Origin: Anomaloglossus baeobatrachus
Lineage: Eukaryota > Chordata > Amphibia > Anura > Aromobatidae
Length of the DNA stretch: 64,000 bases
Direction of reading: 5' to 3'
NCBI RefSeq assembly: GCF_048569485.1
Contig: NW_027442251.1
Span: forward strand, 124,001 to 188,000
The position numbers were made by a program, and so were the translations under genes. Shown piece by piece: positions 43,947 through 58,236 of this stretch (position 1 is the first letter of the stretch; every line of letters begins with the position of its first letter). The notes below the pieces were generated by a model that saw only the letters and a list, made by a program, of their open reading frames with translations, searched no databases and had not been told where the DNA came from.

Positions 43947-46900
43947 TACTGATGGGGTGGGTGTCTGTGTGGCCCAATTTTTGGAAAAAAGGGAGACTCC
44001 GCTTGGAGTAACCCTTGCTTGCTGTGTTTTTAAAAGAAGCCAAGATGAACAGAGCTGGGATCAGGAAAGACTTTGCTACCTACCCCGGTGTCATCCTGGG
44101 GACGGTTAATTATGGCGTATTTTTGAATTTGCTTGATGCAAATCAAAACATCCTGTTTGCAACTAGGGCCCAAGTGCTGCCACTGATGGGGTGGGTGTCT
44201 GTGTGGCCCAATTTTTGGAAAAAAGGGAGACTCCGCTTGGAGTAACCCTTGCTTGCTGTGTTTTTAAAATAAGCCAAGATGAACAGAGCTGGGATCAGGA
44301 AAGACTTTGCTACCTACCCCGGTGTCATCCTGGGGACGGTTAAGAATAGCGTATTTTTGAATGTGCTTGATGCAAATGTAGCTGTGAAGTGTACAACTGG
44401 GGCACAACTGCTGCCACTGAAGGGGTGGGTGTGTGTGGGGCCCAATTTTTGGAAAAAAGGGAGACTCCTCTTGGAGTCACCTTGCGGTGTTTTACATGAT
44501 TTTAGAATGGCGTGCCATGCCTATATCTGTGTGTCCTCCTCTTTTTCCTTGTCCAGCTGTTTTGTTTTCGCATGAGTATATGTCCTTGTCACTTTCCCAT
44601 GTGTTTGTGTTGTGTTGTGAGTTGTTTGTCACCTTTTGGACACCTTTGAGGGTGTTTTCTAGGTGTTTTACTGTGTTTGTGATTGCCTGCCATTGTTTCC
44701 TATTGGCTCGAGTTCGGTTCGTCGAACGTTCGACGAGCCGAACTCGAACGGGAGCTCCGTTCGGCGAACCGACCTCGAGCCGAACCTGGACCGGTTCGCT
44801 CATCTCTACTCCTGGACATACCTACCCCGGTGTCATCCTGGGGACGGTTAAGAATAGCGTATTTTTGAATGTGCTTGATGCAAATGTAGCTGTGAAGTGT
44901 ACAACTGGGGCACAACTGCTGCCACTGAAGGGGTGGGTGTGTGTGGGGCCCAATTTTTGGAAAAAAGGGAGACTCCGCTTGGAGTAACCCTTGCTTGCTG
45001 TGTTTTTAAAAGAAGCCAAGATGAACAGAGCTGGGATCAGGAAAGACTTTGCTACCTACCCCGGTGTCATCCTGGGGACGGTTAATTATGGCGTATTTTT
45101 GAATGTGCTTGATGCAAATCAAAACATCCTGTTTGCAACTAGGGCCCAAGTGCTGCCACTGATGGGGTGGGTGTCTGTGTGGCCCAATTTTTGGAAAAAA
45201 GGGAGACTCCGCTTGGAGTAACCCTTGCTTGCTGTGTTTTTAAAAGAAGCCAAGATGAACAGAGCTGGGATCAGGAAAGACTTTGCTACCTACCCCGGTG
45301 TCATCCTGGGGACGGTTAAGAATAGCGTATTTTTGAATGTGCTTGATGCAAATGTAGCTGTGAAGTGTACAACTGGGGCACAACTGCTGCCACTGAAGGG
45401 GTGGGTGTGTGTGGGGCCCAATTTTTGGAAAAAAGGGAGACTCCGCTTGGAGTAACCCTTGCTTGCTGTGTTTTTAAAAGAAGCCAAGATGAACAGAGCT
45501 GGGATCAGGAAAGACTTTGCTACCTACCCCGGTGTCATCCTGGGGACGGTTAATTATGGCGTATTTTTGAATGTGCTTGATGCAAATCAAAACATCCTGT
45601 TTGCAACTAGGGCCCAAGTGCTGCCACTGATGGGGTGGGTGTCTGTGTGGCCCAATTTTTGGAAAAAAGGGAGACTCCGCTTGGAGTAACCCTTGCTTGC
45701 TGTGTTTTTAAAAGAAGCCAAGATGAACAGAGCTGGGATCAGGAAAGACTTTGCTACCTACCCCGGTGTCATCCTGGGGACGGTTAATTATGGCGTATTT
45801 TTGAATGTGCTTGATGCAAATCAAAACATCCTGTTTGCAACTAGGGCCCAAGTGCTGCCACTGATGGGGTGGGTGTCTGTGTGGCCCAATTTTTGGAAAA
45901 AAGGGAGACTCCGCTTGGAGTAACCCTTGCTTGCTGTGTTTTTAAAAGAAGCCAAGATGAACAGAGCTGGGATCAGGAAAGACTTTGCTACCTACCCCGG
46001 TGTCATCCTGGGGACGGTTAAGAATAGCGTATTTTTGAATGTGCTTGATGCAAATGTAGCTGTGAAGTGTACAACTGGGGCACAACTGCTGCCACTGAAG
46101 GGGTGGGTGTGTGTGGGGCCCAATTTTTGGAAAAAAGGGAGACTCCGCTTGGAGTAACCCTTGCTTGCTGTGTTTTTAAAAGAAGCCAAGATGAACAGAG
46201 CTGGGATCAGGAAAGACTTTGCTACCTACCCCGGTGTCATCCTGGGGACGGTTAATTATGGCGTATTTTTGAATGTGCTTGATGCAAATCAAAACATCCT
46301 GTTTGCAACTAGGGCCCAAGTGCTGCCACTGATGGGGTGGGTGTCTGTGTGGCCCAATTTTTGGAAAAAAGGGAGACTCCGCTTGGAGTAACCCTTGCTT
46401 GCTGTGTTTTTAAAAGAAGCCAAGATGAACAGAGCTGGGATCAGGAAAGACTTTGCTACCTACCCCGGTGTCATCCTGGGGACGGTTAATTATGGCGTAT
46501 TTTTGAATGTGCTTGATGCAAATCAAAACATCCTGTTTGCAACTAGGGCCCAAGTGCTGCCACTGATGGGGTGGGTGTCTGTGTGGCCCAATTTTTGGAA
46601 AAAAGGGAGACTCCGCTTGGAGTAACCCTTGCTTGCTGTGTTTTTAAAAGAAGCCAAGATGAACAGAGCTGGGATCAGGAAAGACTTTGCTACCTACCCC
46701 GGTGTCATCCTGGGGACGGTTAATTATGGCGAATTTTGGAATGTGCTTGATGCAAATCAAAACATCCTGTTTGCAACTAGGGCCCAAGTGCTGCCACTGA
46801 TGGGGTGGGTGTCTGTGTGGCCCAATTTTTGGAAAAAAGGGAGACTCCGCTTGGAGTAACCCTTGCTTGCTGTGTTTTTAAAAGAAGCCAAGATGAACAA

Positions 46901-48224
46901 GTCATGGGTCAGCAAAGACTTTATCTACCTACCCCGGTGTCATCCTGGGGACGGATAAGAATGGCGTATTTTTGAATGTGCTTGATGCAAATCAAAACAT
47001 CCTGTTTGCAACTAGGGCCCAAGTGCTGCCACTGATGGGGTGGGTGTCTGTGTGGCCCAATTTTTGGAAAAAAGGGAGACTCCGCTTGGAGTAACCCTTG
47101 CTTGCTGTGTTTTTAAAAGAAGCCAAGATGAACAGAGCTGGGATCAGGAAAGACTTTGCTACCTACCCCGGTGTCATCCTGGGGACGGTTAATTTTGGCG
47201 TATTTTTGAATGTGCTTGATGCAAATCAAAACATCCTGTTTGCAACTAGGGCCCAAGTGCTGCCACTGATGGGGTGGGTGTCTGTGTGGCCCAATTTTTG
47301 GAAAAAAGGGAGACTCCGCTTGGAGTAACCCTTGCTTGCTGTGTTTTTAAAAGAAGCCAAGATGAACAGAGCTGGGATCAGGAAAGACTTTGCTACCTAC
47401 CCCGGTGTCATCCTGGGGACGGTTAATTATGGCGTATTTTTGAATGTGCTTGATGCAAATCAAAACATCCTGTTTGCAACTAGGGCCCAAGTGCTGCCAC
47501 TGATGGGGTGGGTGTCTGTGTGGCCCAATTTTTGGAAAAAAGGGAGACTCCGCTTGGAGTAACCCTTGCTTGCTGTGTTTTTAAAAGAAGCCAAGATGAA
47601 CAAGTCATGGTCAGCAAAAACTTTATCTACCTACCCCGGTGTCATCCTGGGGACGGATAAGAATGGCGTATTTTTGAATGTGCTTGAAGCCAAGATGAAC
47701 AGAGCTGGGATCAGGAAAGACTTTGCTACCTACCCCGGTGTCATCCTGGGGACGGTTAAGAATAGCGTATTTTTGAATGTGCTTGATGCAAATGTAGCTG
47801 TGAAGTGTACAACTGGGGCACAACTGCTGCCACTGAATGGGTGGGTGTGTGTGGGGCCCAATTTTTGGAAAAAAGGGAGACTCCGCTTGGAGTCACCTTG
47901 CGGTGTTTTACATGATTTTAGAATGGCGTGCCATGCCTATATCTGTGTGTCCTCCTCTTTTTCCTTGTCCAGCTGTTTTGTTTTCGCATGAGTATATGTC
48001 CTTGTCACTTTCCCATGTGTTTGTGTTGTGTTGTGAGTTGTTTGTCACCTTTTGGACACCTTTGAGGGTGTTTTCTAGGTGTTTTACTGTGTTTGTGATT
48101 GCCTGCCATTGTTTCCTATTGGCTCGAGTTCGGTTCGTCGAACGTTCGACGAGCCGAACTCGAACGGGAGCTCCGTTCGGCGAACCGACCTCGAGCCGAA
48201 CCGGGACCGGTTCGCTCATCTCTA
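43947..48224 (+). repeat. 234-bp hAT-1 array, second locus, with two hAT ends
   Basis: Two to three units (43947-44473) are followed by a hAT-1 3' end (44474-44808) and 12 bases of its outer flank. Then array units resume at 44821 and continue to about 47892, ending in a second hAT-1 3' end (47893-48224). The unit order in the second part, starting with a partial A, is A B A B B A B B B C B B C' A. Unit C' (about 47566-47690) is shortened. The repeated end shows that the array was rearranged by unequal exchange or a duplication that spanned the element's end. Confidence 0.9.
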
Positions 48225-48699
48225 CTCCTGGACATAGCATTCGAATTACCAGGTCCCTGAAGGCTGAAATGCGTAGTGGCCGGAAATCATGAACAATTAC
48301 AATGGGCGTATGTGCTGTAGATCCTGCGTCAGTTGTAGCTTGGAACTTTGTCTTTTCACGGATTTGCCCGTCTCTCATGGTGTTGGGCTATTTTCGGATC
48401 AAAATGGTGTGTCCCTCCTTGGCCCGTATCATGGGTTATTTCAGGGGCAAATTTAACTCTCTTAGCACTTTTCTCCTTAATTGTGGCCGTTGAATTGTTG
48501 GGTCAAGGTCTATCCAACCAGCATATTTGTTGTTTTTCAGACAATTTAGGGCTCGTGCATAGTAATAATAACACAGGTTTCCAAGGGTAAAAATTTTTGA
48601 AAGATGTGATTTTTTTCATACTTTTGATCATTGGACTCAGTAAAAATATTGAAAAAATATCATCACGTACAGTTTTTTCACAAACACTGATTCTATAGG
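48225..48699. other. unclassified stretch, duplicate of 3827-4301
   Basis: Almost identical to 3827-4301; no gene recognised. Confidence 0.4.
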
Positions 48700-49481
48700 T
48701 GTTAGGGCCAGGTGGACGGGCAGACCCAGGAGGTGGATCCACTGGGCCGAACACCTTAATGAAGGCAAGGGGTCCGGTAGCCGGAGCACTACGGGTAGCA
48801 GGACAGTCCGTGCAAAAGAGTGGAATGGAGAAGTCCCTGGGACCACGGAGTCACTGATGGTAGTCCGGGTGACGGAGCTCAGGTTCGGAGGCCGAGATGT
48901 CAGGCAGAGTCCGGAACCGATGGAGCGAGAGGACGGGTCACCACAGGGATCAGAGATGGTACGGACTGACGGGATGGCAGATAGTCAGCGTTCGGGGTTC
49001 GGGAATCGGCAGGACCGGATGGCGAGGCAGGAGCGGCTCTAGAAGAGAGATAGGTAAGTATATCACAGAGACACAAGGAGACCTGACTCCTAGCTTAGGA
49101 AACACGAAGAACAGGCCCCGCCCACTTGGACATTAAACCCCTTTATACCCTGTACCTGTGTGTTCAATTTCCTGTCAGTGGACGCTGGCCCTTTAAGAGA
49201 GGGTCAATGACCGCGCGCGCGCCCTAATGCGCATGCGCGAGGCCCGGGTGCCAGAAGCCAGGGCAGGGAGCGGTGTATAGGAAGCAGGGGAGCCGGCCTG
49301 GAGCAGGGCTGCCGACGGGCGCCGGGAGTGGGGACCGGGCCGCCTGGGGACCGCAGGTGGTGGAGGCTGGAGACCGTGGAGCGGGGGATGTCTGCCAGAG
49401 GAGCCGGGGAGCGAAGCAGGGAAGCCGGGGAGCGTGGCAGGTGAGCCGGGGGGCAGAGCAGGGGACCCGGAGAGCGTGACA
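48700..49481 (+). mobile_element. solo LTR-1, duplicate
   Basis: The counterpart of 4302-5041 with the same ATAGG duplication (48695-48699 and 49482-49486). It is 782 bp because the gccggggagc-type minisatellite (about 49400-49465) has two extra units of about 21 bp. Confidence 0.75.
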
Positions 49482-49698
49482 ATAGGTTTCCAAAAGGTTA
49501 GAATTCTGAAAAGATTCCCTCCATACTTTTCTGAAGATGGTGCTCTAGTGTATTCAAGCGATGTTCCTGTGCTGATGGAAAATGTAACATTAAGTACAAT
49601 GTGAGCGAGTGGAGACACGTCATTGTTTCATCCAAAAAGTCTGAAAGCTGTGCTACTGCTCAATGGCAGTAAGTATTCTTCAGTGTGTGTAGGGCATG

Positions 49699-50612
49699 TG
49701 TCGCGGGCAGAGGGGCCACGCACGCTACGCTCGGGTTCGGGGACTTCTGCTGCTGCTGCTGCTCGGTGGCTCGAGCGGAGGGCCAGATCCGGGGACTCGA
49801 GCAGCGCTCCTCGCCCACGAGTGAAAAGGGGGTGGTTTGTTTGGGGAGATAGTTAGTGACGTCACCCACAGGTCGTGGTGATAATGGGCACCACCACTGC
49901 TGGTGACGGGGATCCCGGGAGCGATGGCAGGGAGCAGCTAGGATGTTGGTTCCCCCTCCGTGGGTAGGGGTTGGTGATCCCGGGGCCCGGTGGCGGTACG
50001 GGGAGGCTGGATGGCTGGGGTGTACGTACCGAGGGAGCCCGTTTGCCCGCAGGCGCTGGCCCTTGGATCTCTAGCCTATGGCGGTGGCTTTTTATCCTCA
50101 CGGTGTGGACGGTTGCCTTCTGTCGGGTCTTGGGTGTTAGGGAACCCCTGGGATTCCGGTCACTCTCGGATTTGACCATTGTCGGCGGCTCCTAGCCTGG
50201 TCAGGGTCCAATGGCCCTGCCTTTGTGCTTGGTACAGATCCGCTCACCGGTTCAGTTCCCTTCGGGTCACCGCCCGTCCCCGGTCCTACGGTTCAGCTGA
50301 CTTGTACCACCTCCTGCAGACGGCCACCACCGTCTGCCGACCTTGCTGACAGTGCCTGGGCTCCTACCCAGACACTAACAGTTTCTGTCCTCTCACTTTC
50401 CACTACAAAACTAAACTAACTGCTTTTTCCCGCCTCCAGGCCTGTGAACTCCTCGGTGGGTGGGGCCAACCGCCTGGCTCCGCCCCACCTGGTGTGGACA
50501 TCAGACCCTGGAGGAGGCAACAAGGATTTTGTGTGACTGATGTAGACTATCCAGGGGAGGGGGTGTGTGTGATTTTGTGTTTGTGACTACCTGGCTAGTC
50601 CAGGGCGTCACA
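49699..50612 (-). mobile_element. solo LTR-2, duplicate
   Basis: The counterpart of 5259-6171, with CATG duplications at 49695-49698 and 50613-50616. Confidence 0.8.
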
Positions 50613-51735
50613 CATGCTATGCACTTGGAAGAAAGCTGTGAGAATTTAGACTTTATTCTCAAGAAACTTAACTACAAGGAGCATGGATGGTCAATATGTG
50701 GTGGTCTAAAAATGTTCTCATTGCTTCTTGGGCAGCAAGGAGGATATATTAAATACCCATGCTGTTCTGCCTCATGGCAGCCTGCTAATAGTCATTCATT
50801 AAAATTTCTGTTACAACCCCTAGAGGTCATTGTTATTCTTTTGAATTGCTGAGTTTCCCTTTAAGCTAAATGTATTCTGGGTAAGGAATGCCTCCCTGAG
50901 CTGAGAAGAAGCCTGCAGCCATTTTCTCTTTGGATTTGTCAGGAAAGGACATGCCGACTTACCTCTCTGTACATTCACCCCTGCCTAGTGTAATCCGGTG
51001 AGCAAAGCAAATTACATGTGTTAGTGATAGAATCCTAGATGGAAGAGTGTAGTAAATGCATTGTACATTGTACTTCTACACCTTTAGTGTCATCCCTGTC
51101 TTGTTTGTCTAGATAAGATTTCTATGTATTGCAGATGCAGTGACCTTTCACCTACATTCTCGTAAGAACTGCATCTCATGTACTGTTATGCTATGTTAAC
51201 TCTGTATTAACACTGTACTGACTGTAATCATTTTCTTGTTATAGTTTTTACCCGTATAAAACAGTATCTTGGATATACCGTATTCTGTCTTCAACTGCAT
51301 CTTGGATATTCCTATATTCACTGTATATTCCATGTATACTGCAATCAAGTTCACGTTACCAGCTAATAAATCAAGGCTATTGAACTCCACAGTCTGTTTA
51401 TTTGAAATGTGAACTAGGGTTTAGCTGTATGCTAGAGATTCACAGCATTACGTAAAAGAAGGCAGAACACATGCTTTTTGTGTGAATTGGAAAGCCAGGT
51501 TAGGACTCTTCACTGGAGCAAAAAAAATTGGCCAACAAGAACATCTTTGTAACCGGGACTCAAGAACATTGTTGCATAAAGCTTAGTTGATCCCACCTAA
51601 AGTTCTCTTGCCACCACTCCACTGTAAGCTTGGACTGATGAAGCTGTTTGTGAAAGCGCTACTGAAAGAAGGAGAGATGTTTAAGTACCTGTGTACCAAG
51701 TTTCAGGGACTGTCAGAATCAAGTCTGAAGGAAGG

Positions 51736-52528
51736 TGTGATGCCCTGGCAAAACCAGGTAGTTACAGATAGGCCCCCGCACAACACCTTTCCTCACTTAG
51801 GAAACACACAGCCGACCTGAAACCCTAGTCACCTAGGACCCTGAAGCCAGGACCGAAAACAGCGGCCTAGCTAATTAAATGATTGAGGGCAGGATTATAG
51901 GTCCTATCCCACCTAAAGTCCCTCAAAGAAGACAACAGCCCACTGATAGGGATAAGGCCACCGCCAGGGCCCTTAGATCCCACGGGCCAGCGCCTGCGGG
52001 CACGGCTCCTTAGGCCATATCCAGCCGGGAGCGGACTCCTGAGTTCCAGACCAGGCAGTCCACCATACACAAAAACAAGTGCAGAGTAAAGGACAGCGAC
52101 CACCAGCCTGGGTGGGGGACCTGAATGCAACCGGCCGGGGCGGCAGGCCACCAGCACCTTTGGTTTACCGAAAGACTCGTGTGATTCATTTACTGTGAGT
52201 AACCAAACATCCCCCTGCTTGCTCAGGCGCGCCGGCCCTTGCCATCACCATACCCTGCACAAAGACACTGGGCCCCGGGGCAATCATCCCTACACACGGA
52301 GGGGTTAACATCCAGCTGCCACTACATCTCTCCCGGGTATCCCATAACGGCAGCGGTGGTGTCCCACCTCACCACACACCGTTGGTGGCGTCACAAACTT
52401 AATACGGCCTAGCCCATACATCTACATTCCTCCTTTTATTCGACATGTCCGCGAGACCCCCGGGTCGAGCCACTCTCTTAGAAGGTCTGGATCCGACCAA
52501 CGGCGGCTGCTGGCACAGGGGCAGCACA
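51736..52528 (+). mobile_element. solo LTR-3, duplicate
   Basis: The counterpart of 7295-8087, with the same boundary sequences. Confidence 0.75.
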
Positions 52529-52958
52529 AAAGCATTTTTGTGGGTTCGGATATTCAGAAACCCATGAATGAAGGATGACGTGTTTTAAACAATAATGAAA
52601 ACTGTTGAAAAAAGGGCTTGGGACTCTTTGAAAGAAGCAATAAATACGTTTCTAGGTAACAACAAAGAATCAAAATTTAAGTCCATCGTGGAGAACATGC
52701 TGAAACGTTTCAAAGCCTTGGGTTGTCTAATGAATTTGAAGTTACATTTTTTACATTCCTATTTGGACTACTTGTCTGAAAACCTTGGTGCTGGTGGGAA
52801 GAACAAGAAGGTTTTCATCGGAATATCAAGGAGATGGAACGACGATACCAAAGTAAATGAAACGTGAACATGATTGCCGGATGCTTCACAGAGAAGATCC
52901 ACAGGCCTTCTATAAGAGAAAAGGGGGATCTAGAGAAAAGGAAAAAGTGCAAGAATAA

Positions 52959-53588
52959 ATTTCTAATAAAGTTGCAGAATGACTGTACAATAAATAAATG
53001 TATTTTATATATAAAATTGTGAATATTTTTGGTTACAATAAGTATTTTTCTTGTTCATGTCACTTGTATGTAACTTCACACATGGATTGTACAAAATCAA
53101 TATTTGATGGTTAAAAAAAAATATTTATTTTTTTTTTTAAATCAGGACATTAGAAAACATAATAATCAGTCACTGGATTTGAAGTTTCATAAACCAAAAT
53201 TTTACATAGCTGTGTAATTTGTCGGGCACCCACCGACAATAGAATAGCGCCAGATTTAGGAAGCTGGCTGAGGTCTGCAAAGTCTGTAGCCAGGTGACAA
53301 AATTGTCCAACCTGGGTTTCTTCCTTAAGTAGTCTCTGGTATGATGATATGGTATAATCCTGGCAGCCGGAGTCGAAATCCCTAGATTGCGGTTATGATC
53401 TCCAATCGGAATTGGAGCCCCTAGATTGAAGCCATGTAGCCAAGTGATCCTCTAGTTGAAGCCAAAGTCCCTAGACCGAGTCCACAAGGCATCCTGGTTC
53501 TGATCCCCTAGCCAGCTCCTAAGAGCTTAGACTAGATCATGCAACATCCATCAACAACCTGGTGACTCCAAGAAGTCCCCTTTTATAG
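52959..53588. other. 3' flank of old ORF unit, fuller duplicate
   Basis: Non-coding sequence corresponding to 8518-9050, but with a further stretch (53494-53588 and onward to 53679) missing from copy 1. No gene recognised. Confidence 0.4.
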
Positions 53589-56500
53589 CCATAACCTTCC
53601 CTTAGGATATACTGTGCCCTTATCAGATTGGTTGTACAAGGTTGCTTCTCTTATTGGATGGATTTCAAGCTGCATGGATAATGTTCATTTAAATGATGTG
53701 GATAGAAAGACTGAAGATATCTACATGTAGTCTGAAATCCATCATGAATCAATACTATTTTACACAGTCATAAGCAGCCCATGGGCATTCACCTGCATTC
53801 AAACCAATAACAGCTCATAGACCAGACAATCCATCTACCACTGGACCAAAGACAGGAAGTTAAATCCACTGCCTGCGGTAACCAACTTAATCCTATAGGC
53901 TACTCACACAACAAACCCAACAGAAAGGAAAAAAACATGGCTTCGATTATCCATCCAATGAAAACGCATAACCATTGTGAGCCATTGGACAATGCAATTG
54001 GACACTTGGTGACATGGTGCACGGCCCAATGAATCAAGTCTTTACTTCATATTCACGGTTTAAGCCCTTGGGTTCTAATATGCCCAGAGTACATATCCAG
54101 AAAGATTCTCTTTCTTTGAGCTAAACACAAGTCAACAATACATTGTAAGCAGATTCTATTACCAGTCCCACACCATTTTGTGACGCATAATCACACAGTG
54201 ATCCAATTAAGATTCCAAGTCATCGAACATGTCCAAGCCATACGCAGAGGAGGCAATAGAATTAGGAAGCTCAAAGAAAGGGAATCTTTCTGGATATATA
54301 CTCTGGGCACATTGGAACCCAAAGGCTTAAACCATGAATATGAAGTACAGACTTGATTCATTGGGCCATGCATGGACATAATGGACATAATTCTAATAGG
54401 CAGGACAGGTAATAAGGAGCACAAGTTATATGCTAAAATGTGTTGTGTGACAAGACAGACACAGGAAAGGACATGATAACAGGTGTAGGGACCAACAAGG
54501 TGAGACAAGGGGTATCAGGATAGGGTCAAGTAGGTATGAATGTAGTAATGGGGCAGGCATAGAGAATTGTATGTGAATGTGAATTACAATAAATCACTAA
54601 GGAAAGGAATATGTGAGTGTGTGCCTAATGTAAACTAATATTGTACTGGCAAAATTATAGATGGAAAGGGAGAAGGGGAGGGGGGAGAGAGGAGGCTGTA
54701 ATTGACTACAAGGGTATGAGTTATGAGTGATCATAGGGATAGTGTTACATAAGTGGAAATACCTATGGAGGACCGGATGTGTAAGCGCATACCTTATACA
54801 AACCTATAGAGTGCTGATGGGTGAGAGTGTGATGTTAGATATAAGACATCCTATAGTGAATAGTGAGCCGTAATCAAGTGCAACAGGGATATTTCACGTG
54901 ACTATGGGAACCTGGAAGGTAAAGAAAGGGGAGAAAAAACTGTTAGACAAGGTAATCAGACATAATGTAACCAGTTGATCAGACATGATCACCTGGTTTG
55001 AGACCCCCTGCCTTACACTATATAGATATCATGTTTATTCCCCATCTATCTTGCTCAGGAGAGCATCTCCCTCCCCCGGCACCAAGAGCAGCTCATACTG
55101 AATTGTTACATTGACTAGTAACACTGCACACAGAAATGCACCTTAATATTCCACTGTTAACCCTTTCCTCCCAGCAGTAACACACAACTCCTCACCTTGA
55201 TATCATGGTGATTTATGGTCAGAATGACTTCAATGCGATCAGTGATTTCTATTCTAGCTCTGCTCACATAGATTTTATATCCACACTCAACTATAGGCCG
55301 TTCTTCATATTTTGGGGGCTTTTAGTCAGATATACTAGTTTGTGCCTGTATAGTATTGGTGTAGATGGGAGTGTAGGGCATGGGTTACATGGCACTGTGG
55401 TGGAATACTGATGGGAGGTATTGGTGCTGTGTTTGATGCTTCTACTGGGTATTTTCCTACAAATACTGGAACAGCTCACTGCTTAGAATGATCCTTCCCA
55501 GCTCTATAATATATTATATATACCCCACAATGCAGGCTCACACACACATTTGTCTCAAGTGTGTTGTAGGGACACAGATACAGTCTTGGTCATGTGACTA
55601 AAGGCTACTTTACACACTGCGATATCGGTCCCGATATCGCTAGTGTGGGTACCTGCCCCCATCTGTTGCGCGACACGGGCAAATCGTTGCCCATGCCGCA
55701 CAACACCGACCAGACCCGTCACACATACTTACCTGCCCGGCGACGTCGCTGTGTCCGGCGAACCGCCTCCTTTCTAAGGGGGCGGTCCGTGCGGCGTCAC
55801 AGCGACGTCACTGAGCGACGGCCCAATAGCAGCGGAGGGGCGGAGATGAGTGGCCGGAACATCCCGCCCACCTCCTTCCTTCCTCATAGCGGCTGGGAGG
55901 CAGGTAAGGAGAGGTTCCTCGTTTCTGCGGTGTCACACGGAGCGATGTGTGCTACCGCAGGAGCGACGAACTACATCGTTACTGCTGCAGTAACGATAAT
56001 CGAGAATGGAGACCCATGTCACCGATGAGCGATTTTGCACGTTTTTGCAACGATGCAAAATCGCTCATCGGTATCACACGCAGCAACATCGCTAATGCGG
56101 CCGGATGTGCGTCACAAATTCCGTGACCCCAACGACTCCGCATTAGCGATGTCGCAGCGTGTAAAGCCCCCTTTAGTGGGAGTGGTGTACAGGGTCTTAG
56201 CAGTAAAGAGTATTCCATATTTCTGCCAGATACCCACAGAGATATTGAAATCTGAAAAAAGAGACTTCTGCTCATTGAAGGTAAGAACTACTCACATAGC
56301 GTTCAACTCCACAGCAAACGAGTGCTCTAGCACTGGCATCTCAGCAGGGATATTCCCCTACTACACATGTGTGTCTAGGTCACTGTGACAGTTTACAGGA
56401 CATAACTCAGGGCACCTAGACAGAAGGCAGAGGGACTACTTTCTATTTCTGGTGTAGAGCATATATATATATTTATACTATTACATGGGACACATGTACC

Positions 56501-58022
56501 TTGTATTACCATTATTCGCTGTATATGAACCCCTTTTCTCCGGGCATTATTTGTCTATAGCATTTTTCACGAACCTGAGGCAACTGAGAACCCTTCAGTG
56601 AAGGAATTCCACTAACCCTCACAATACCTACCAGGGGCCTCCCTGCAGTAACTCAGGTAGTTGTACCCATTCTCTTTCCGCATTCTATGTGTTCTTCTTC
56701 TTTCTTCTTTTTTTTCTTTTTTCTTCTTTTTATTTCTATCATGTAGTTCAGGGGTTTATAGATATATGTCCTGCATCTCATATTTCCTTTAGTGGTGCTT
56801 CTTACCCATTCTCATATCATTTACCCTAGTATTTCATGATCCTGAGGCGACTGAGAACCCTTTAATAAAGGAATCCTTTTTCACCTGAATTGTCAAGTGA
56901 TACTTACCAGTGACTATCACGTAATGTTACAGGTAGTTCCATTTTCTTCCTCTTCTTTCTCTCCTTTCTTCTTTGTCACACGGTCCATTGTGTTATAGCC
57001 CACGTGTCATGATAACACTTGTACCATCTTTTCATTTAGATTCCACCTACAATTATTTACCGATTCCAGTTCTGGAATAGGCTTTCATCATCTACTCACT
57101 AGAATTCTCAAGTTCATAAGGTACTGAGACATATACATGTTCACACCATTATAAAGAACAAAGTATAAACATTGAGGTTTTTCTCACACCCATGTTCCTG
57201 TGTTCTTTGATATGATATGTGTTCATTTCCTTCACTATATAGGATTGCAAGTTTTCCATTTGTACCTTAATGGCAATGACGCTATACAATTGAACACATA
57301 TCATCCTGTTATCCATATAGGTGTGTATTTACCTGCTTGACTATTTTTGGTTGTTTGATCCAGAATGTTTCTCCAGATAGGTCATGTGGAAATTTTCTTT
57401 CCTCAGTACAAATGTTTTCACTATGGCTTTGGAAAATTTTTTTGTATGTGCATCATGGTCATTTGACCCATTGTACTCTCAAGTAGCAATATATTGTACT
57501 GTTATATTGTACTATGTACTAATTACGTGTTTATATGGTTTTGTAACCCTTTATGATCTTAGATAACTTTATCCTTGATAAAGACCTAAAAACAAGCTCG
57601 AAACGTTGGATGAATTATCCTTTTGCACAAATAAAGAATTTTCAGCATTCTAAGAGTTCTTTTCTTACGTTATTGATCACTATAGTGTGCCAGAGCTATT
57701 TCTATTGAATTGACTCTTATTTTTTCTGAGCACCTGCTATATACACAGTGAGCCAGACATATTCAATTTTCATTCAGAAGGCAGAGGGAAGCCTTAGCAG
57801 CTGAGCCTATATCTTGGCTTGTGAGCATTAGAACAGGCCGGCGATTACAGGGTAACATGAAAAATGTCCAGCTTGCATTATGACTAGAACATGACAATAT
57901 CCTTTTAAGTACTAACCTATGATGCGTTCCTAAGCAGTTGATGTTATATGTTCTACATTTCATTTTCTGCATACTTTACAAGTAGTAGAATTTGCTTTGA
58001 TATAGGCAACTGGATTTTCATT

Positions 58023-58236
58023 TTTTTTCTGTTTATCAGTAGGACTTCAAAATAACAAAGGTGATCGCCTCCCGTTGCCTGGGAACCGTCCAGGCACAAG
58101 AGGGCTATGTGTCACCAGAAGGCGCACACACTCCCTCAAGGCCGGCAGACGTGCAATCCCAGGCACCTTCCAGTACCGACCAAGGTAGCGTCCTCCGAAA
58201 CTACACTTGATCTTAGCCAAAAGGCCGAGAAGCTAT
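58023..58236 (-). pseudogene. U2 snRNA 5' head plus retroposon piece
   Basis: U2 nt 1-37 at 58236-58200 (minus), joined as at 30946 to the same retroposon, whose T-run (complement of its poly-A) abuts the truncated SET exon at about 58022. The U2 body (nt 38 on) is absent. The upstream U2 flank continues to about 58370. So one breakpoint lies at the poly(A) tract of the insert. Confidence 0.8.

Larger units (their letters stand above)
49482..52958 (+). pseudogene. broken transposon-like ORF family, copy 2
   Basis: The duplicate of 5042-8517, with the same insertion pattern and the same recognisable segments (for example LPPLHCKLGLMKLFVKAL at about 51605 and LKLHFLHSYLDYLSENLGA at about 52736). 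Since all inserted LTRs are shared at identical sites, they predate the segmental duplication. Confidence 0.7.
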
